This document shows, piece after piece, positions 45,706 through 57,100 of a stretch of 64,000 nucleotides of DNA. The notes beneath the pieces were generated by a model, which was given only the letters and a program-made list of their open reading frames with translations, was not told where the DNA came from and ran no database searches. Position 1 is the first letter of the stretch, and every line of letters begins with the position of its first letter. The DNA comes from Amoebophrya sp. A120. Its lineage: Eukaryota > Sar > Dinophyceae > Syndiniales > Amoebophryaceae. The stretch is from the NCBI GenBank assembly GCA_905178155.1, contig CAJINV010000004.1, positions 3,947,555 to 4,011,554 of the forward strand, read 5' to 3'. Both the position numbers and the translations under genes were made by a program.

Positions 45706-46488
45706 CGGCCAGGCGCTGGCAAAATTTTCCCGGGAATCCCCCGGGTTTTTTCCGTAAATTTTTTTTTTGGCCTCTGCATCTCTGCCGCGCTTTTCGGCGC
45801 CGCCGGCGGTCTCCTAGCGACCGCGGGGTCCTGCTATTCCGAGAGGGCCAGGCAATGAATCGGTTTGGCGGCCCGCGGTTGTGTTTTGCAGAGTTCTGCG
45901 CGCCCGTCAGTCGCGAGGACCTCTGCTCCGGCCGCCAGGTTGGCGCCCGTATTCCCATTCCGTCCATTCCCCGGAAATTCCCCGTATTTGGCCCCGGGAA
46001 CACCCATTTTGGGACCCCGTAAATCAGCCCGTAAACTCCACGTAAATTCCCCGTAAATTCCACGTAAATCTCTGTCAAATGATTTCAAAGGGAAATCACT
46101 GTACAGAAATTTACAGGGAATTTACGGGGTCGATTTACAGGGAATTTACGGAGGGCGATTTGTTGTTTTCGTCGGTGAAAGCCGAGGTTGGTTTGGGGGT
46201 TTACGGGGAATTTACGGGGGGGCTTTACGGGGAATTTACATGGAATTTACAGGGAATTTACGGGGAATCCGGGTGGGAAAGCGCGGCGTCTCCGTGGCTC
46301 GTTTTCGGGGGAGCCGCGACCGGGCGTTCTGGCCGCGGGGGCAGAGGCGTCGTGGCGCCATTCCTTTGTCGGACTCCGGCCGCCTCTTCCGGCGCCGCAG
46401 ACCGGCCAATCCAAAAAAAAAATTACGGAAAAAACCCGGCGGGTATACGGAAAAAGTTTGCCAGGCCCCGGCCGGCTGAGGCGTTTCC
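45706..46488. repeat. Central spacer of the satellite: large imperfect inverted repeat
   Basis: 45706-45810 (GCCAGGCGCTGGCAAAATTT; GGGTTTTTTCCGTAAATTTT) is repeated inverted at about 46378-46485 (AATTACGGAAAAAACCCG; TTTGCCAGG). Between the arms, runs of CCCCGTAAATTCC (46010-46075) face runs of GGGAATTTACGGGG (46105-46265), so the whole spacer can fold back on itself. No protein recognised. Confidence 0.8.
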
Positions 46489-46830
46489 CGTTGAATGTTC
46501 GAGAATATTCTCCCTGAATATTCGAGAACATTCTCCCCGAATGTTCGGCGTTTCCCCTTGAATATTCGAGAATATTCTCCCTGAATATTCGATCGAGAAT
46601 ACTCTCCCTGAATATTCGGCATTTCCCCTTGAATATTCGAGAATGCCCCCCCTGAATATTCGGCGCTCCCCCTTGAATATTCGAGAATATTCTCCCTGAA
46701 TATTCGAGAATATTCTCCCTGAATATTCGGCGCCTCCCCTTGAATATTCGAGAATATTCTCCCTGAATATTCGGCGCTCCCCCTCCGATGTTCGAGAATG
46801 TTCCCCCTAAATATTCGCGAACGTTCTCGA
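46489..46830. repeat. GAATATTC satellite array, block 2
   Basis: Same units as block 1 in the same orientation, with the last units decayed. Confidence 0.9.
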
Positions 46831-47231
46831 TTGTTCGCCTTCCTTTTGCTCTTCGTTTCGCGAATATATAGTAGGGGTCGTTTGGGTTCAAAAAGAAGAA
46901 GAACTCTCTCAATATCGCGTCTATGTCTCCAATCTCTGTTACTTCGGTGTGGTCGTCTCGTCGTGAGAAAAACTATAATTTTTCCTTAAACACCGAACAC
47001 GTTTGATCAATTCGCTCTTGATGTGGTCCCTTAAGATCCACATATTAGGATGTACGCGTATATAACACACCGACAACCAAGAAGAAAGTCAAAAGATAAG
47101 ATAAGAATACTTACTTTGATAAAGTAGCTGCGCAGATTTCGATTGGTTGAGTTATCCGCACAACCACGAAGCACCGTGCAGAGTGAGTAGTTCTCTTGTG
47201 ACGTAAAAAAAAGAAAAATATATATACGAGT
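46831..47231. other. Gap before g11
   Basis: No feature recognised. Confidence 0.4.
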
Positions 47232-49130
47232 ATGCCACTGCATCTGTGTGGTTCCGGTTATGAGTGCGTTTCGCACGTGAAGGCGTTCGGCCTGGGCCAT
47301 TCGGCCGACGTGGCTGCGAGCCGCGTCAAGTTCTGGCAGGAGAAGATGGGCTCCTCTATGACCGGAGCCAAGGTCGTCGCGGGTGGATCATCTTCCGGAA
47401 CGGGGGCAGCTACTAATGGAGCACTGTCAACATCTACATCATCCAGTCCACCATCCATTGCAACAGCGCAGGAATCCGAGTTTCACAGCTACACGAAGCT
47501 TGCGAAAGCGCTGCAGAAGCCGGAGTCCGACCTGATTCCGCGCGTGGACGTAAATTCCGCGATATCAACTGTAAAAATGTCTGGGTCTGGAAGGTTTCAA
47601 CTTGTGATGCTATCTTCGGATCCTGAAAATATTTGTATTGCATGACCAGGAAGAGGAGCTCATTTTGTGCTACGCGGGAAGGGCATTTGTCATGCGGGAT
47701 AGGCATCAGGATGCCCTCCAAAAGTCTGTGATGCTAGGCAATGCTTTACAAGCATCATGGGTCATCCAAAATATGCATGACAAACCTGGCAACCCCCGGG
47801 GGAGAAGCCGGGTAACCAAGGTCCTGATCTCTCTCCCCTTATCGTCGGGGGCTTGCCCGAGAGATTGAAAGAGTGTGCACTATGGTTGGCATCGTGCGTG
47901 GTTTGTGCCTCTCTGGAATCTTACCGCCCTAGAGGTTTGGTTCCGACCCTCTCCAAAGGGTCTTTTTGTATAGTTTGCATTGGAAAAAGAATTTTGGGAA
48001 TTTTGCCATGAAAGGCACTTATAGTGCCCTCCCAATTTTCTCTTTCAAAGACGACTGCATCCGTATCCCGCCCACCCTTGTGTCCCCTCCCCCATGGGGT
48101 TGGTTCGTCGTCTTTGTTGTTGCACCCTGCGTGGTCTCTTTGTCGTCGCGTCTTGGTTGGCTGTCTGTGTGCCATGGCGTCCTCCACACCACTATTGGTG
48201 TTTTTAGGCCTATGCCTTCTTTGCCCATCGCGGATTGTTTAACCTCTTCCCGACTTCAATGCATTGCCTCCGGCCTATTGCCTCCGGCCTATTGCCTCCG
48301 GCCTATTGCCTCCGGCCTATTGCCTCCGGCCTATTGCCTCCGGCCTATTGCCTCCGGCCTATTGCCTCCGGCCTATTGCCTCCGGCCTATTGCCTCCGGC
48401 TCTACCCTTCCCCTCTTCCAGAGTTGTGGAAACCCCGGGAGTGTTTTGCCGGTTCCTGTTGGTGTGGTGTGCTTTCTGTTGTTGGCCCAGCGTAGGGGTG
48501 GCGCTATCGCTATATCCCCGCCGACGTCTTCTGTATCAGTTGGTGTCAAGTTGTTCGGCGGTGTCGGTCTCGTAAACTTCGAGCAACCCACGGGCGGTTC
48601 TTTCGGATCAAGATCAAAACTCGGTTGGTTTCGATCAAAATGCGCTGCCTCGGTCATGGTCAAATCTCAGATCATTGCACGGCGCTCGGGTCAATATTCG
48701 GTTGGTATCGGTGGGTTTCGTTTTTTCTTCCAGTTGCTCGACCCCATCGGTTTGCCCTAAGGCAGTTGGGATTAGCCCGGGCCTCCTCCTCTCTGTCGGT
48801 CTGCAAAGCTCTACCACCCCCTTGTCGGATGTGTAGGTCACGCACTCCCCGGCAAGGCTTCGGTCCCCGCCCCTATCCGGTAACCTTAAGTGGTCCTCCG
48901 GTCCAAAGGGAACATAGCTACCATCCTCCTTGTGATCCTTTTGTTTAGGTATCTTGGCTTTCTCCCTTTAGTGTTGTGCAGGGAGTGTCTTGTTTTGTGC
49001 TTCCCTCTCAGTGATCACTCGGGGGCGCTGGTCTCCTCGTGCCTCTGGCCGAAACGCTATACCACCTTGCTTACATCCATGGCCACCCGACTGATGTAAC
49101 ACGTAGGTGAGGTCTTCCCATAAGACTAAC

Positions 49131-49164
<34 letters not shown>

Positions 49165-51430
49165 ACCTGGCAACCTTCCAGACCCAGACACTTTTGCATT
49201 TGATACGCGACCCCGATCTACGAAGTTGGGTGCCCGTTCCGGGGAAAGTCCCTCGGGTTTGGCAGTATGTCCGGGGGCCCGGCGGCCTGTTACCCTAACG
49301 ACAGCTCCACGGCGGCGCTGGACGCAAGCAACAAGTGCAGCTGGTGCCACGGCTGGAGTGCGGAGGGCTACGAGGATGCCATCTGCAAGAATGACGAAAA
49401 CGACGTGAACGGGCTGAAGCCTTGCATGTGTGTGCTCAAAGCCTCGCCCGGGATGGTGAGTTTATCTTTATCAATTTGCTGACAAATAACTTCATTTATT
49501 TGTATAAATGTTTCGTGGTCCTTGACCTACTTAGTGCTGGTCTCATCTCTGTTGAAACATTGAAAACTGAAAGAGACTCGTCTAGTTGTACTAGTAAGCG
49601 CGCCTGCTATAACGACGTCGACATCGAGTCAACCATTCCTACCTGAGCATGCAGACAAAAGCACATAATTTACGAAGAATTTTCTATATGGTTTTGTTGA
49701 AACTACAGGAGCGCCGCACCGTGGATCTTTCCGACATGCAGCTCGCGCAACCCTCGGACGCGTCTGCCTATCTCGCGTACCACAAGCTGAAACCGTTTGA
49801 AGGGTCCTCATCTGGGGGAACAACAGCATCGTCCGAGGAAGGAGTGCCGCTCGTGGAGCAGCAGACCGAGGACGACCACGCCGACGACAAGGGCTTGATC
49901 GTCATTCCCCACTACTACATGCCGCGGCAGGGCCCCGACATGTTTGCGCAGAACCCCAAGGTGCCCGCGTTTTCCGAAGACCAGAAACACAGCGACTTTC
50001 TCTGGGGCAGCCTGTGGTCGGGGAGCGGGGGAAATAACTCGGGCGACAGTTACAAGGAAGACATTGCGCGGGACCTAGGAACCCTAGAGAGCGACCTGAA
50101 CATGGCAATGACCAAGTACGACAAAATCAAGCACGGCACCGCGGTAAACGGGGACCCCGCGACGGAGAACATCTGTCCGCCCGGCGTGACCACGCAGGAA
50201 ATGCTGGAAAACGCGCGGATGGTGGGGCAGTACGAGCACTGGAAGGAGCGGTGCGAGAAAATGGAGAAGGCGCACTGGGCGATGCAAAACCCGCACATGA
50301 CCAAGTCCGAGTGGCAGAGTACTTTCCGCAACGCGCCGAAGTGCGACTTCGAGATGATCTCTTTATCGGACTACACGCGGTTCCGCCACGTGATGCAGCA
50401 CTGCCTGGTGAACGTGCGGTCCAAGGTGGAAAAGGATCTGGCGCTGATGCAGCCGGTCTTTTCGGTACCGAAAACGGTGGCCAAAGCGGTGCAGAAGGCG
50501 GACGGGGGCGCGGTGCACCCGGTCTCGGAGGAGGATGCAGAAAACGCAAAGGAGGCGGAAACGGAACAGGAGGAAAGCACAGAAAAAACTGTATCCTGTG
50601 TAAAAACGTCCCCACCCCAGAGTCTGTCATCAAGATGGGAACTCTACAACACAGATCCAGATGTTTTGGGAGTCACGCATGACAAGTTTTTCTCTGTACT
50701 CTTACGCGGGTTAGCAAGGACAACCGCATCGCAAAGCCATCCTGGTATCCTGTTTACAGCACCACAAATTGCATAACACGATTGAGAAGGCCTCTGATGG
50801 GGACGCGCATTACAAGTTTTCCTGTGATTGTAATTCTGCATGACAACTCCGGGCGGGTGGGGACGTTTTTACACAGGATAAACTGCGGAGGTCTCGTCGA
50901 AGGAAGGCGACGCGGAAACAAAGGCGGAGGAGGACAGTGAGAAAGCCACGGCCGACGCAAAGGCAAAAGCGGCTGAGAAAGAGGATTCCACTGGAGCAGC
51001 GGCTGGTGCGGCGGGGGAAGAGGAGAGCAAATCTGCTCAAGACAAGGACGACGCCGAAGAGGAACAGGAGGGGAAAGAAGCCTCGGAAAGTGCGAAAAAA
51101 GAAGCCGAAGCCGCGAAAGCGGACGACAAAAGCGAGGAAGAAAAAGAAGAAGAAGCAGGAGGTGCAACAGCGGACGACAAGGGCGAGGCCAGTGAAACAA
51201 CTCCAGATGTTGAGAAACCGAAGGAAGCGTCGGTTCTCGGGAGTGTTACCGGGACCAGCTATGGCCTTGTGGCCGCGCAGATGTTCCTGGCTGCAGTCAG
51301 GTCCTCCACCTCGCGGTCTACGTGCACGGAAGACAATTTTGAACAAGCAGAGAATGACCTCCAGAAGTTCTGCGACAGGGTCAGCAAACGCGGCACTTCG
51401 CGGCCTCTATCAATTGCGGTTTTTTTGTAA
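47232..51430 (+). CDS. g11: Cys-rich then acidic Lys/Glu/Ala-rich protein, unknown family
   Basis: Exons 47232-47562, 49211-49455, 49709-50591 and 50886-51430 give 667 residues. The N-terminal half holds GYECVSHVKAF and then a Cys-rich patch (EVGCPF, AACYPN, KCSWCHGW, AICKND, PCMCVL), which might bind metal or form disulfides. There is no clear signal peptide. The middle (EMLENARMVGQYEHWKERCEKMEKAHW) is helical. The C-terminal third is Glu/Lys/Ala low complexity (KAEEDSEKATADAKAKAAEK) followed by a short ordered end (GTSYGLVAAQMFLAAVR). Intron 49456-49708 is canonical GTGAGT..TACAG. The other two are introners, the first enlarged by a nested insertion. Confidence 0.7.
48260..48402 (+). repeat. 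14-bp minisatellite CCTCCGGCCTATTG
   Basis: About ten perfect tandem copies inside the nested insertion. They produce a repetitive Pro/Ala/Tyr/Cys/Leu frame in several phases. Confidence 0.93.
49131..49162 (+). repeat. (CAA)n microsatellite tail
   Basis: Forms the 3' end of the nested insertion. Confidence 0.93.
50592..50880 (+). mobile_element. Introner, family C, in g11
   Basis: The termini are TATCCTGTGTAAAAACG and CGTTTTTACACAGGATA. The flanking repeat AACTG is perfect (50587-50591 and 50881-50885). Removal reads STEKTAEVSSKEG. Confidence 0.94.
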
Positions 51431-52425
51431 GATCTACTGCAAGTAGGCCGTCTTCCTTTGATGCACGGGCTGCATTTGCTAACAACTAAAGAAAAAGATG
51501 AATTGATGAAGCAGAAGCCCTTGTGTACAATGCGAACGTACTTGACAAGTGAACGAACCGAAAAATCGAACCGGCGTTTCGACTGATTTTGGAATGAGTC
51601 TCGCTTCACAAACCCAAAATTTTCAAGTTCTTGTTTTTGCAGGGATGCGGGTCTAGTACGCCGTGTCCGCCCGTTTTACGATAGGATTTAGGAAAACAAC
51701 GACACATAATATGTTGAAATGCCTTCATTCCAATTCCTCTTGGGCTCGACGAGATGATCGTCGAGGAGGTGCCACAGGAAAGATGCGCTCGCACTTGTCC
51801 TTTGTGCTTGTTCGCTTCTCTTCTTGAAGGTGAATGTCAAAGTCTTTCTCTTTCGTTTAAGGACCTAATGAGCCCGATCTCGTGAAATTGTTTCAAAGAA
51901 TCTTGATGCAGTTCAAGTTCATGAGGAATCCACTTCGTGCAAGCAGCTGGTGATGCCAATGAATCGTGAAGTTCGTTCCGTATTCGTATTCGTTCCTGTT
52001 TTCGTCCATTTCATTTTCTTTCACTTCTCTCGTGCATTGATGTGATCCTCGTGCGATTGTTTGATTGTGTGCATCTACACGACGCGTTGAACATGATAGA
52101 ACTTCACTTTTTTATATCCCAAGCATACTTTATCCACAAATACATCGTTACCAGAGGTTTTCATAGTCCCGTTCTTTCAAACCTAGTTCTGGAGACCGCT
52201 TCTTGCTTTTCGTAGCCCGAGTTGATATTTTCCAGCTCTGCAAGAAAGTAAGAAGCAAGTAATCTCTAATTATCGCTCGAATTGATGACAACTGTGGAGC
52301 GAGGAGTTGGCGGGAATACCCTTCTGCGCGCAACTCGTTTCCGATAGGTTTGTCCACATTTACTTTCATCCTTTTTGTCTTACACGAAAAACATTATTCC
52401 ATGACTTGGAACCTCTACCACAAAA
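51431..52425. other. Intergenic region after g11
   Basis: About 1 kb, nothing recognised. Confidence 0.5.
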
Positions 52426-53530
52426 TGACATCGGAAACTCCCCTCGTTCGGGAACGAGGCGCGCAATACCCGGATTTTTTCAAAAAGTGAGAACGCAGCG
52501 AGTTTTCGTGTGGGCTCTCGTTCCGGAACGAGAAACGAAGTGAGAACTCACTGAATTGCCACTCCAGGACTTTTTAAAAAGTGAGAACGCAGTGAATTCT
52601 TGCGCGGCTTCTCGTTCCGGAGCGAGAAATGGAGTGAGAATTTACTGAATTCTCACTCCAGGACTTTTCAAAAAGTGAGAACTCAATGAGTTCTCACTTG
52701 GTTTTCGTTTCGGAACGAGAAATGGAGTCAGTAGAATTTAGTGAATTCTCAATCCCGGTAAATTCGGGATCCCAAAGTGGGACTTTTCAAAAAGTGAATA
52801 TTCACTGAATTTTCACTCGATTTCTCGTTCCGGAACGAGAAGCCGAGTGAAAATTCAGTGAGTATTCACTTTTTGAAAAAAATAACTTTTGGAGCATGCA
52901 TGTTTCTGGAGAGAGGCTTCGGCTCCCGGGCGGAGTTAAAATTTTCCGAAAGTGAATACTCACTGAATTTTCACTCGATTTCTCGTTCCGGAACGAGAAG
53001 CCGAGTGAAAATTCAGTGAATTTTCACTTTTTCTTTTTGAAAAAAATCACTTTTGGATCACGAATTTTCCGGGAGAGAGACTTGAGCTCCCAGAGTGAAA
53101 ATTTTCAAAAAGTGAAAATTCAGTGAATTTTCACTCGATTCCTCGTTCCAGAACGAGGCCTCGTTCCGGAACGAGGCCTCGTTCCGGAACGAGAAATCGA
53201 GTGAAAATTCAGTGAATTTTCACTTTTTGAAAATTTTCACTCCGGAGGCGAAGTTTTCCCGGAGCGCGAATTCGGGAAGCAGGATTTTTCCAAAAGTGAA
53301 AATTCACTGAATTTTCACTCGATTTCTCGTTCCGGAACGAGAAACCGAGTGAAAATTCAGTGAATATTCACTCCTGGAACAATCTCACTCCGCTATTTCG
53401 AAAAGTGAATTACTAGGCTTCTGGTTCTTCCGGAGCAAGGGCTCGCTGAATTACCACCCCAGAGAAAAGCTATCTCATCCCGGAATCATTCTAGAAGTGG
53501 GATTTTCGTAGAGTGGCAATTCAGTGAGTT
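52426..53530. repeat. Palindromic repeat field around CTCGTTCCGGAACGAG
   Basis: Successive units each hold a nested palindrome: AAAGTGAA..TTCACTGAATTTTCACTCG, then CTCGTTCCGGAACGAG, then the mirror CGAGTGAAAATTCAGTGAA. Units are separated by short unique spacers (for example CGGGAGAGAGAC). At 53146-53185 the TTCCGGAACGAGGCC core is itself tandemly repeated. There is no credible coding capacity. Confidence 0.88.
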
Positions 53531-54158
53531 ATGACTACATGAACAAAAAAAAACCGCAAGCGCTGACCTTTTACAGCACACATGGCAGAAATAGGGCGAG
53601 GGCTACCGATTCAAATTGCAGGACGTTCCGTAAGCGTGTTGCTCTGTCGCTAGTAGCGTTTGCTGCATGGCGCGAAAAATTTTTTGCGAGCCTTCTAATT
53701 GCAGCGCGCTATTGCCCGCGCCACATCGCCGATAGGAACGCCCTGCCACACTGCCTGCAAGGTGCCTGTGATGTCGTTCGTAAGCCACGCCCGATTTTTG
53801 TGGTTCGCAACGTCGCCCGATGTTTTGGCTTCAGTATGTTTAAAACGCTCAAAGTTGTAGCATTTGGGCTCTCGTTCCCCAACGAGGGGAGTTTCCGACG
53901 CAAAGGGGGGGGATTTTCCAAGTCATGCATTATTCATATTCTTCAAAACCAAAAGCAAATTCATCTGTGTTGTGTTATTGAAAAGTCAACTACATCATTC
54001 TGATTTTTGTTCTTCAATTTTGCCTTTTCTAACTCTCTTCGAAGTGGTTACAGCTACTATCGAAGGGGCTACCACTACAAGCGCCTATTTGCGAAACCGT
54101 CACGCCTCGTCGACGCAACCAACCCGTCCGCCCCTCGCAGAAGTTCAAGTTGTAGATC
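53531..54158. other. Gap between the palindromic field and g12
   Basis: A 159-codon open frame (53524-54003) shows no recognisable domain. It is not called. Confidence 0.4.
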
Positions 54159-57100
54159 ATGGGTCGGCGTAAGAAAACCAAGGCCGAGGAGGAGGCGGAG
54201 GCCAAGGCGAAAGCGGAAAACGAGAATGCGAGTCAGCTGGAGAAGCTGAAGCAGTTCCTGGTATGCGTTGCAAAAGCTGCCTCGTTGTACCTACGGAGTA
54301 ATTCTTGCATCACAAATCTCTTTTGATGTGTCAAAAAAGAAGTTTGTCAGGCACATGCTGGAACAAAAGCAAAACGTATGAGAAATTGAGAATGCATGAT
54401 TGCAAGTACTACGACTACGAGTACTACAGCACAACTTTTGCAAAGGATACCTCGCCGACATCAACAAAACGCCGGAGGAATTGGAGCGGCGCAAGCGCGA
54501 CGAGGAAGACCCGCTGATTTCTGATGCGAGCGACGAGCCGACCGACTACGAGTCCCCGGGCACGCCCCCGAAGGTGCCCACCCCCGAGGGGCTCAGCGAA
54601 GATGAGTACTACAAGATCTACCGGCAGCGCCGGATCGACGCGGCGCAGCGGCTGCAGCGGCGCGCCCGCCGGGCGGCGAAAAAGAAGATCCGGAAGACCA
54701 CGATCGAGTGCCTGGAATGGCAGCTTGGCTTCAGCGACAACTTTTGCGAGCTCGCGGCTTCGCGGCTGAATAGCCCCATTTTGCGACACTACAAGAAGTC
54801 GAAGATCCGGAAGTGCGAGGCCTTTCTGATCCAGGACGTGGAACTGCTGCGAAAACCGAGGTTGGAAGTGAAAAACGCGTTTCCGAAAACCTTCAACATG
54901 GAAATGACGTGGAACGACCTGCACGAGATTGTGTTGGAGTTGACGAAGCCGAAAGAGACCGAGGAGCAGAAGAAGAAGCGGCAGGGCGTGATGGGCCCCA
55001 AGGGGCTGACCACCATGGACGACTTTCTCGACGGCGCCGTCGCCGAGGAACCCACGACAGACGAGGAGGAGCTGGCCAAGCGCAAGCAGGCACTGAAGGA
55101 AAAAGCGGAGCGGCAGGCCGAGCTGGCGAAGAAGCGGTTAGATTTAGAAAAGGAGCGGCAGTCCACGACCAGTGCTCCCGCCGGAGGCGGTCAACATGGG
55201 GGGCTGCAGCAAGGGAGTGCGAGTGGTTCTACTTCTCGCGCTGGCACAGGAAGTAGAGGAGCTGCGAATAAACTCCGCCAAGCGGTCGGACAAAAGTTGT
55301 TCACAATTCGAAAATTCTCCGCCGGCGGCCGGGTGGCGACCCCCTTACCGGGACTCGGACCACAGGCTGCCAGTGGTCCTCTTGGAGCAGATATGAACAC
55401 CATCAGGTCTCCTGTTGAACATCAAGATTCCACTGCTGGCATCGACGACAAGCAGGCCAAGGAAGAGCGCGAACACCTAAAAACTGCGGTTTTCGGGGCG
55501 AGCGCGGTAAAGAAAAAGAAAACGTACAAGGCCCTCGCCAGTGCTATGACAATGCACACGAACTCCCCCTCCCCCTCATTTGTATAGCATGAACGGCAAT
55601 ACAAACATCAGCAAGAATGCCGGTTTTGCATGACAAATCTGCACTGGATTGTAGTGCTCCTCGGGCTCCTTCTAGGATTTGTCATGCAAACATTGCTACA
55701 AGGCAGCAGCTGGATTTGGGATTTTGCATTACAAATGAGGGTGAGGGGGAGTTGTGCACTTTCATAAGTGCGAAGCGGAGAGTAGCGAAGATAACGAAAA
55801 CCAAAAATGGCGAGGAACAAACGCCGTCGGTCGTGACCGGCGCGTCGGAGGTAGAGGGTGATATGCTCTCGGTTCGGGACGTGGACGCTTTGGTGGGCGG
55901 AACAGAATCTTCTTCGCACCCACACCAGCAGAGCCGCGCCTTGATTGACGAAGGGGCGGAGGCGGGCGACGAGTCAGACGATAGTAGAGACGAGGAGGAA
56001 GACGAATCTGATTATGAGGGCAGCTTGGAACAAGACGGTGGCCAGGGGATGTTGACTGCAGATCATCCCCCGCGTCCGGCCAGCAAAAAGATGGGCCGTC
56101 GGCATCGGCAAATCGAGCACGACCTGGCCGAAGCGGTGCATCTCGGGGGCGAGATCGCGCGGAAGCTCGAGGGTGAAGACCAGAGGGACGACGAGGCCTT
56201 GCTAGCATCAGGTACTACAACTGCCAAGGTAGTAGTTCCGTCTCTCGACCTGGGGAAAGTTGCAGCTGCAACTACCGTTGGAGCTACCGACGCAGTCGTC
56301 CCAAGAGCAGTAGATGAAGCGGAGCAAGAAGGGGGCCCAGCAGCACAAAAAGAGCTCAGTCCGGCCGAGAAGAAGAAGGCCAGGAAGGAGGAGAAGGCTG
56401 CGAAAGCGAAGGCGCAGCGGGAACTGCGCGCTGCCGAAAGAGAAAGTACTAGAGCGGCAGTAGTAGACGCAGGTGAGGACAACTACACGAAAGCGAAGGT
56501 AGAGCCGACGCTAACATCAATTGGTGAACAGCCAGAGCATCAAGAGGAGATGAAGAGTGGATCATATCAACCACAAGGCGATGAACAGGACGACTCTGGT
56601 ACTTCTTCACCCTCCGCAAAAATAAACCCAACGCTTTCTTTCTACGAGCAGATGAAGTTGGAGCGCGAACAGGCCGACCGACAAGCGGCCGAGGACGAGG
56701 CGCGGGCCCGGGCCGCCGCCGCCGCGGCGCACAGCAGGAAAAAGAAGGATTTTAGTTCCGGTGCGGCCGCCGCCGCCGAGCAGATGGAGCAGGAGCGGTT
56801 AGTCAACGCGAAAATCGCCGAGGAGCAGCGCGTGGAGAACGATATCCACAGGAAATTTCCCGTACACGTACAAATGCAGTCTCCGCATGACAAAACTAGG
56901 GTCTGATCCTAGTTTAGCATGGCAAATCTTTACACTTCAAATTGGTGAAATTTGTAATGCATTTTCTACATATGCGGGAAATTTGTGTTGCATAAACGAC
57001 AAGAAAAAGCGCCAGGCGGAGGTGGAGGCCGCGCAACAGCGGATCTTCGAGGTGGAAGAGCGGCACCGCATCGCGGTGGAACGCGAGACCAAGCGGAAGG

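Larger units (their letters stand above)
47795..49175 (+). mobile_element. Retroelement-like insertion nested in an introner
   Basis: Bounded by a perfect 15-bp direct repeat ACAAACCTGGCAACC (47780-47794 and 49161-49175). It ends in a (CAA)n tail of about 10 units just before the right repeat. A long target duplication plus a simple-repeat tail is the signature of target-primed reverse transcription (non-LTR retrotransposon or SINE). I find no reverse transcriptase or endonuclease frame in its ~1.37 kb, so it is non-autonomous or degenerate. Confidence 0.8.
47563..49205 (+). mobile_element. Introner, family B, carrying a nested 1.38-kb insertion, in g11
   Basis: The termini are TATCAACTGTAAAAATGTC and CCAGACCCAGACAC..TTTGATA. 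The flanking repeat CGCGA is perfect (47558-47562 and 49206-49210). Without the insertion it would be about 262 bp, the family norm. Removal reads DVNSATPIYEVGCPF. Confidence 0.93.

Noticed and set aside
48260-48402. CRISPR-like short repeat array
   Set aside because: Repeats are contiguous with no spacers, and the genome is eukaryotic.
47966-48760. 264-codon open frame in the nested insertion
   Set aside because: It runs through the 14-bp minisatellite and shows no reverse transcriptase, endonuclease or other motif.
53524-54003. 159-codon frame before g12 (MSYDYMNKKKPQALTF..)
   Set aside because: It starts inside the palindromic repeat field and shows no recognisable domain or introner context.
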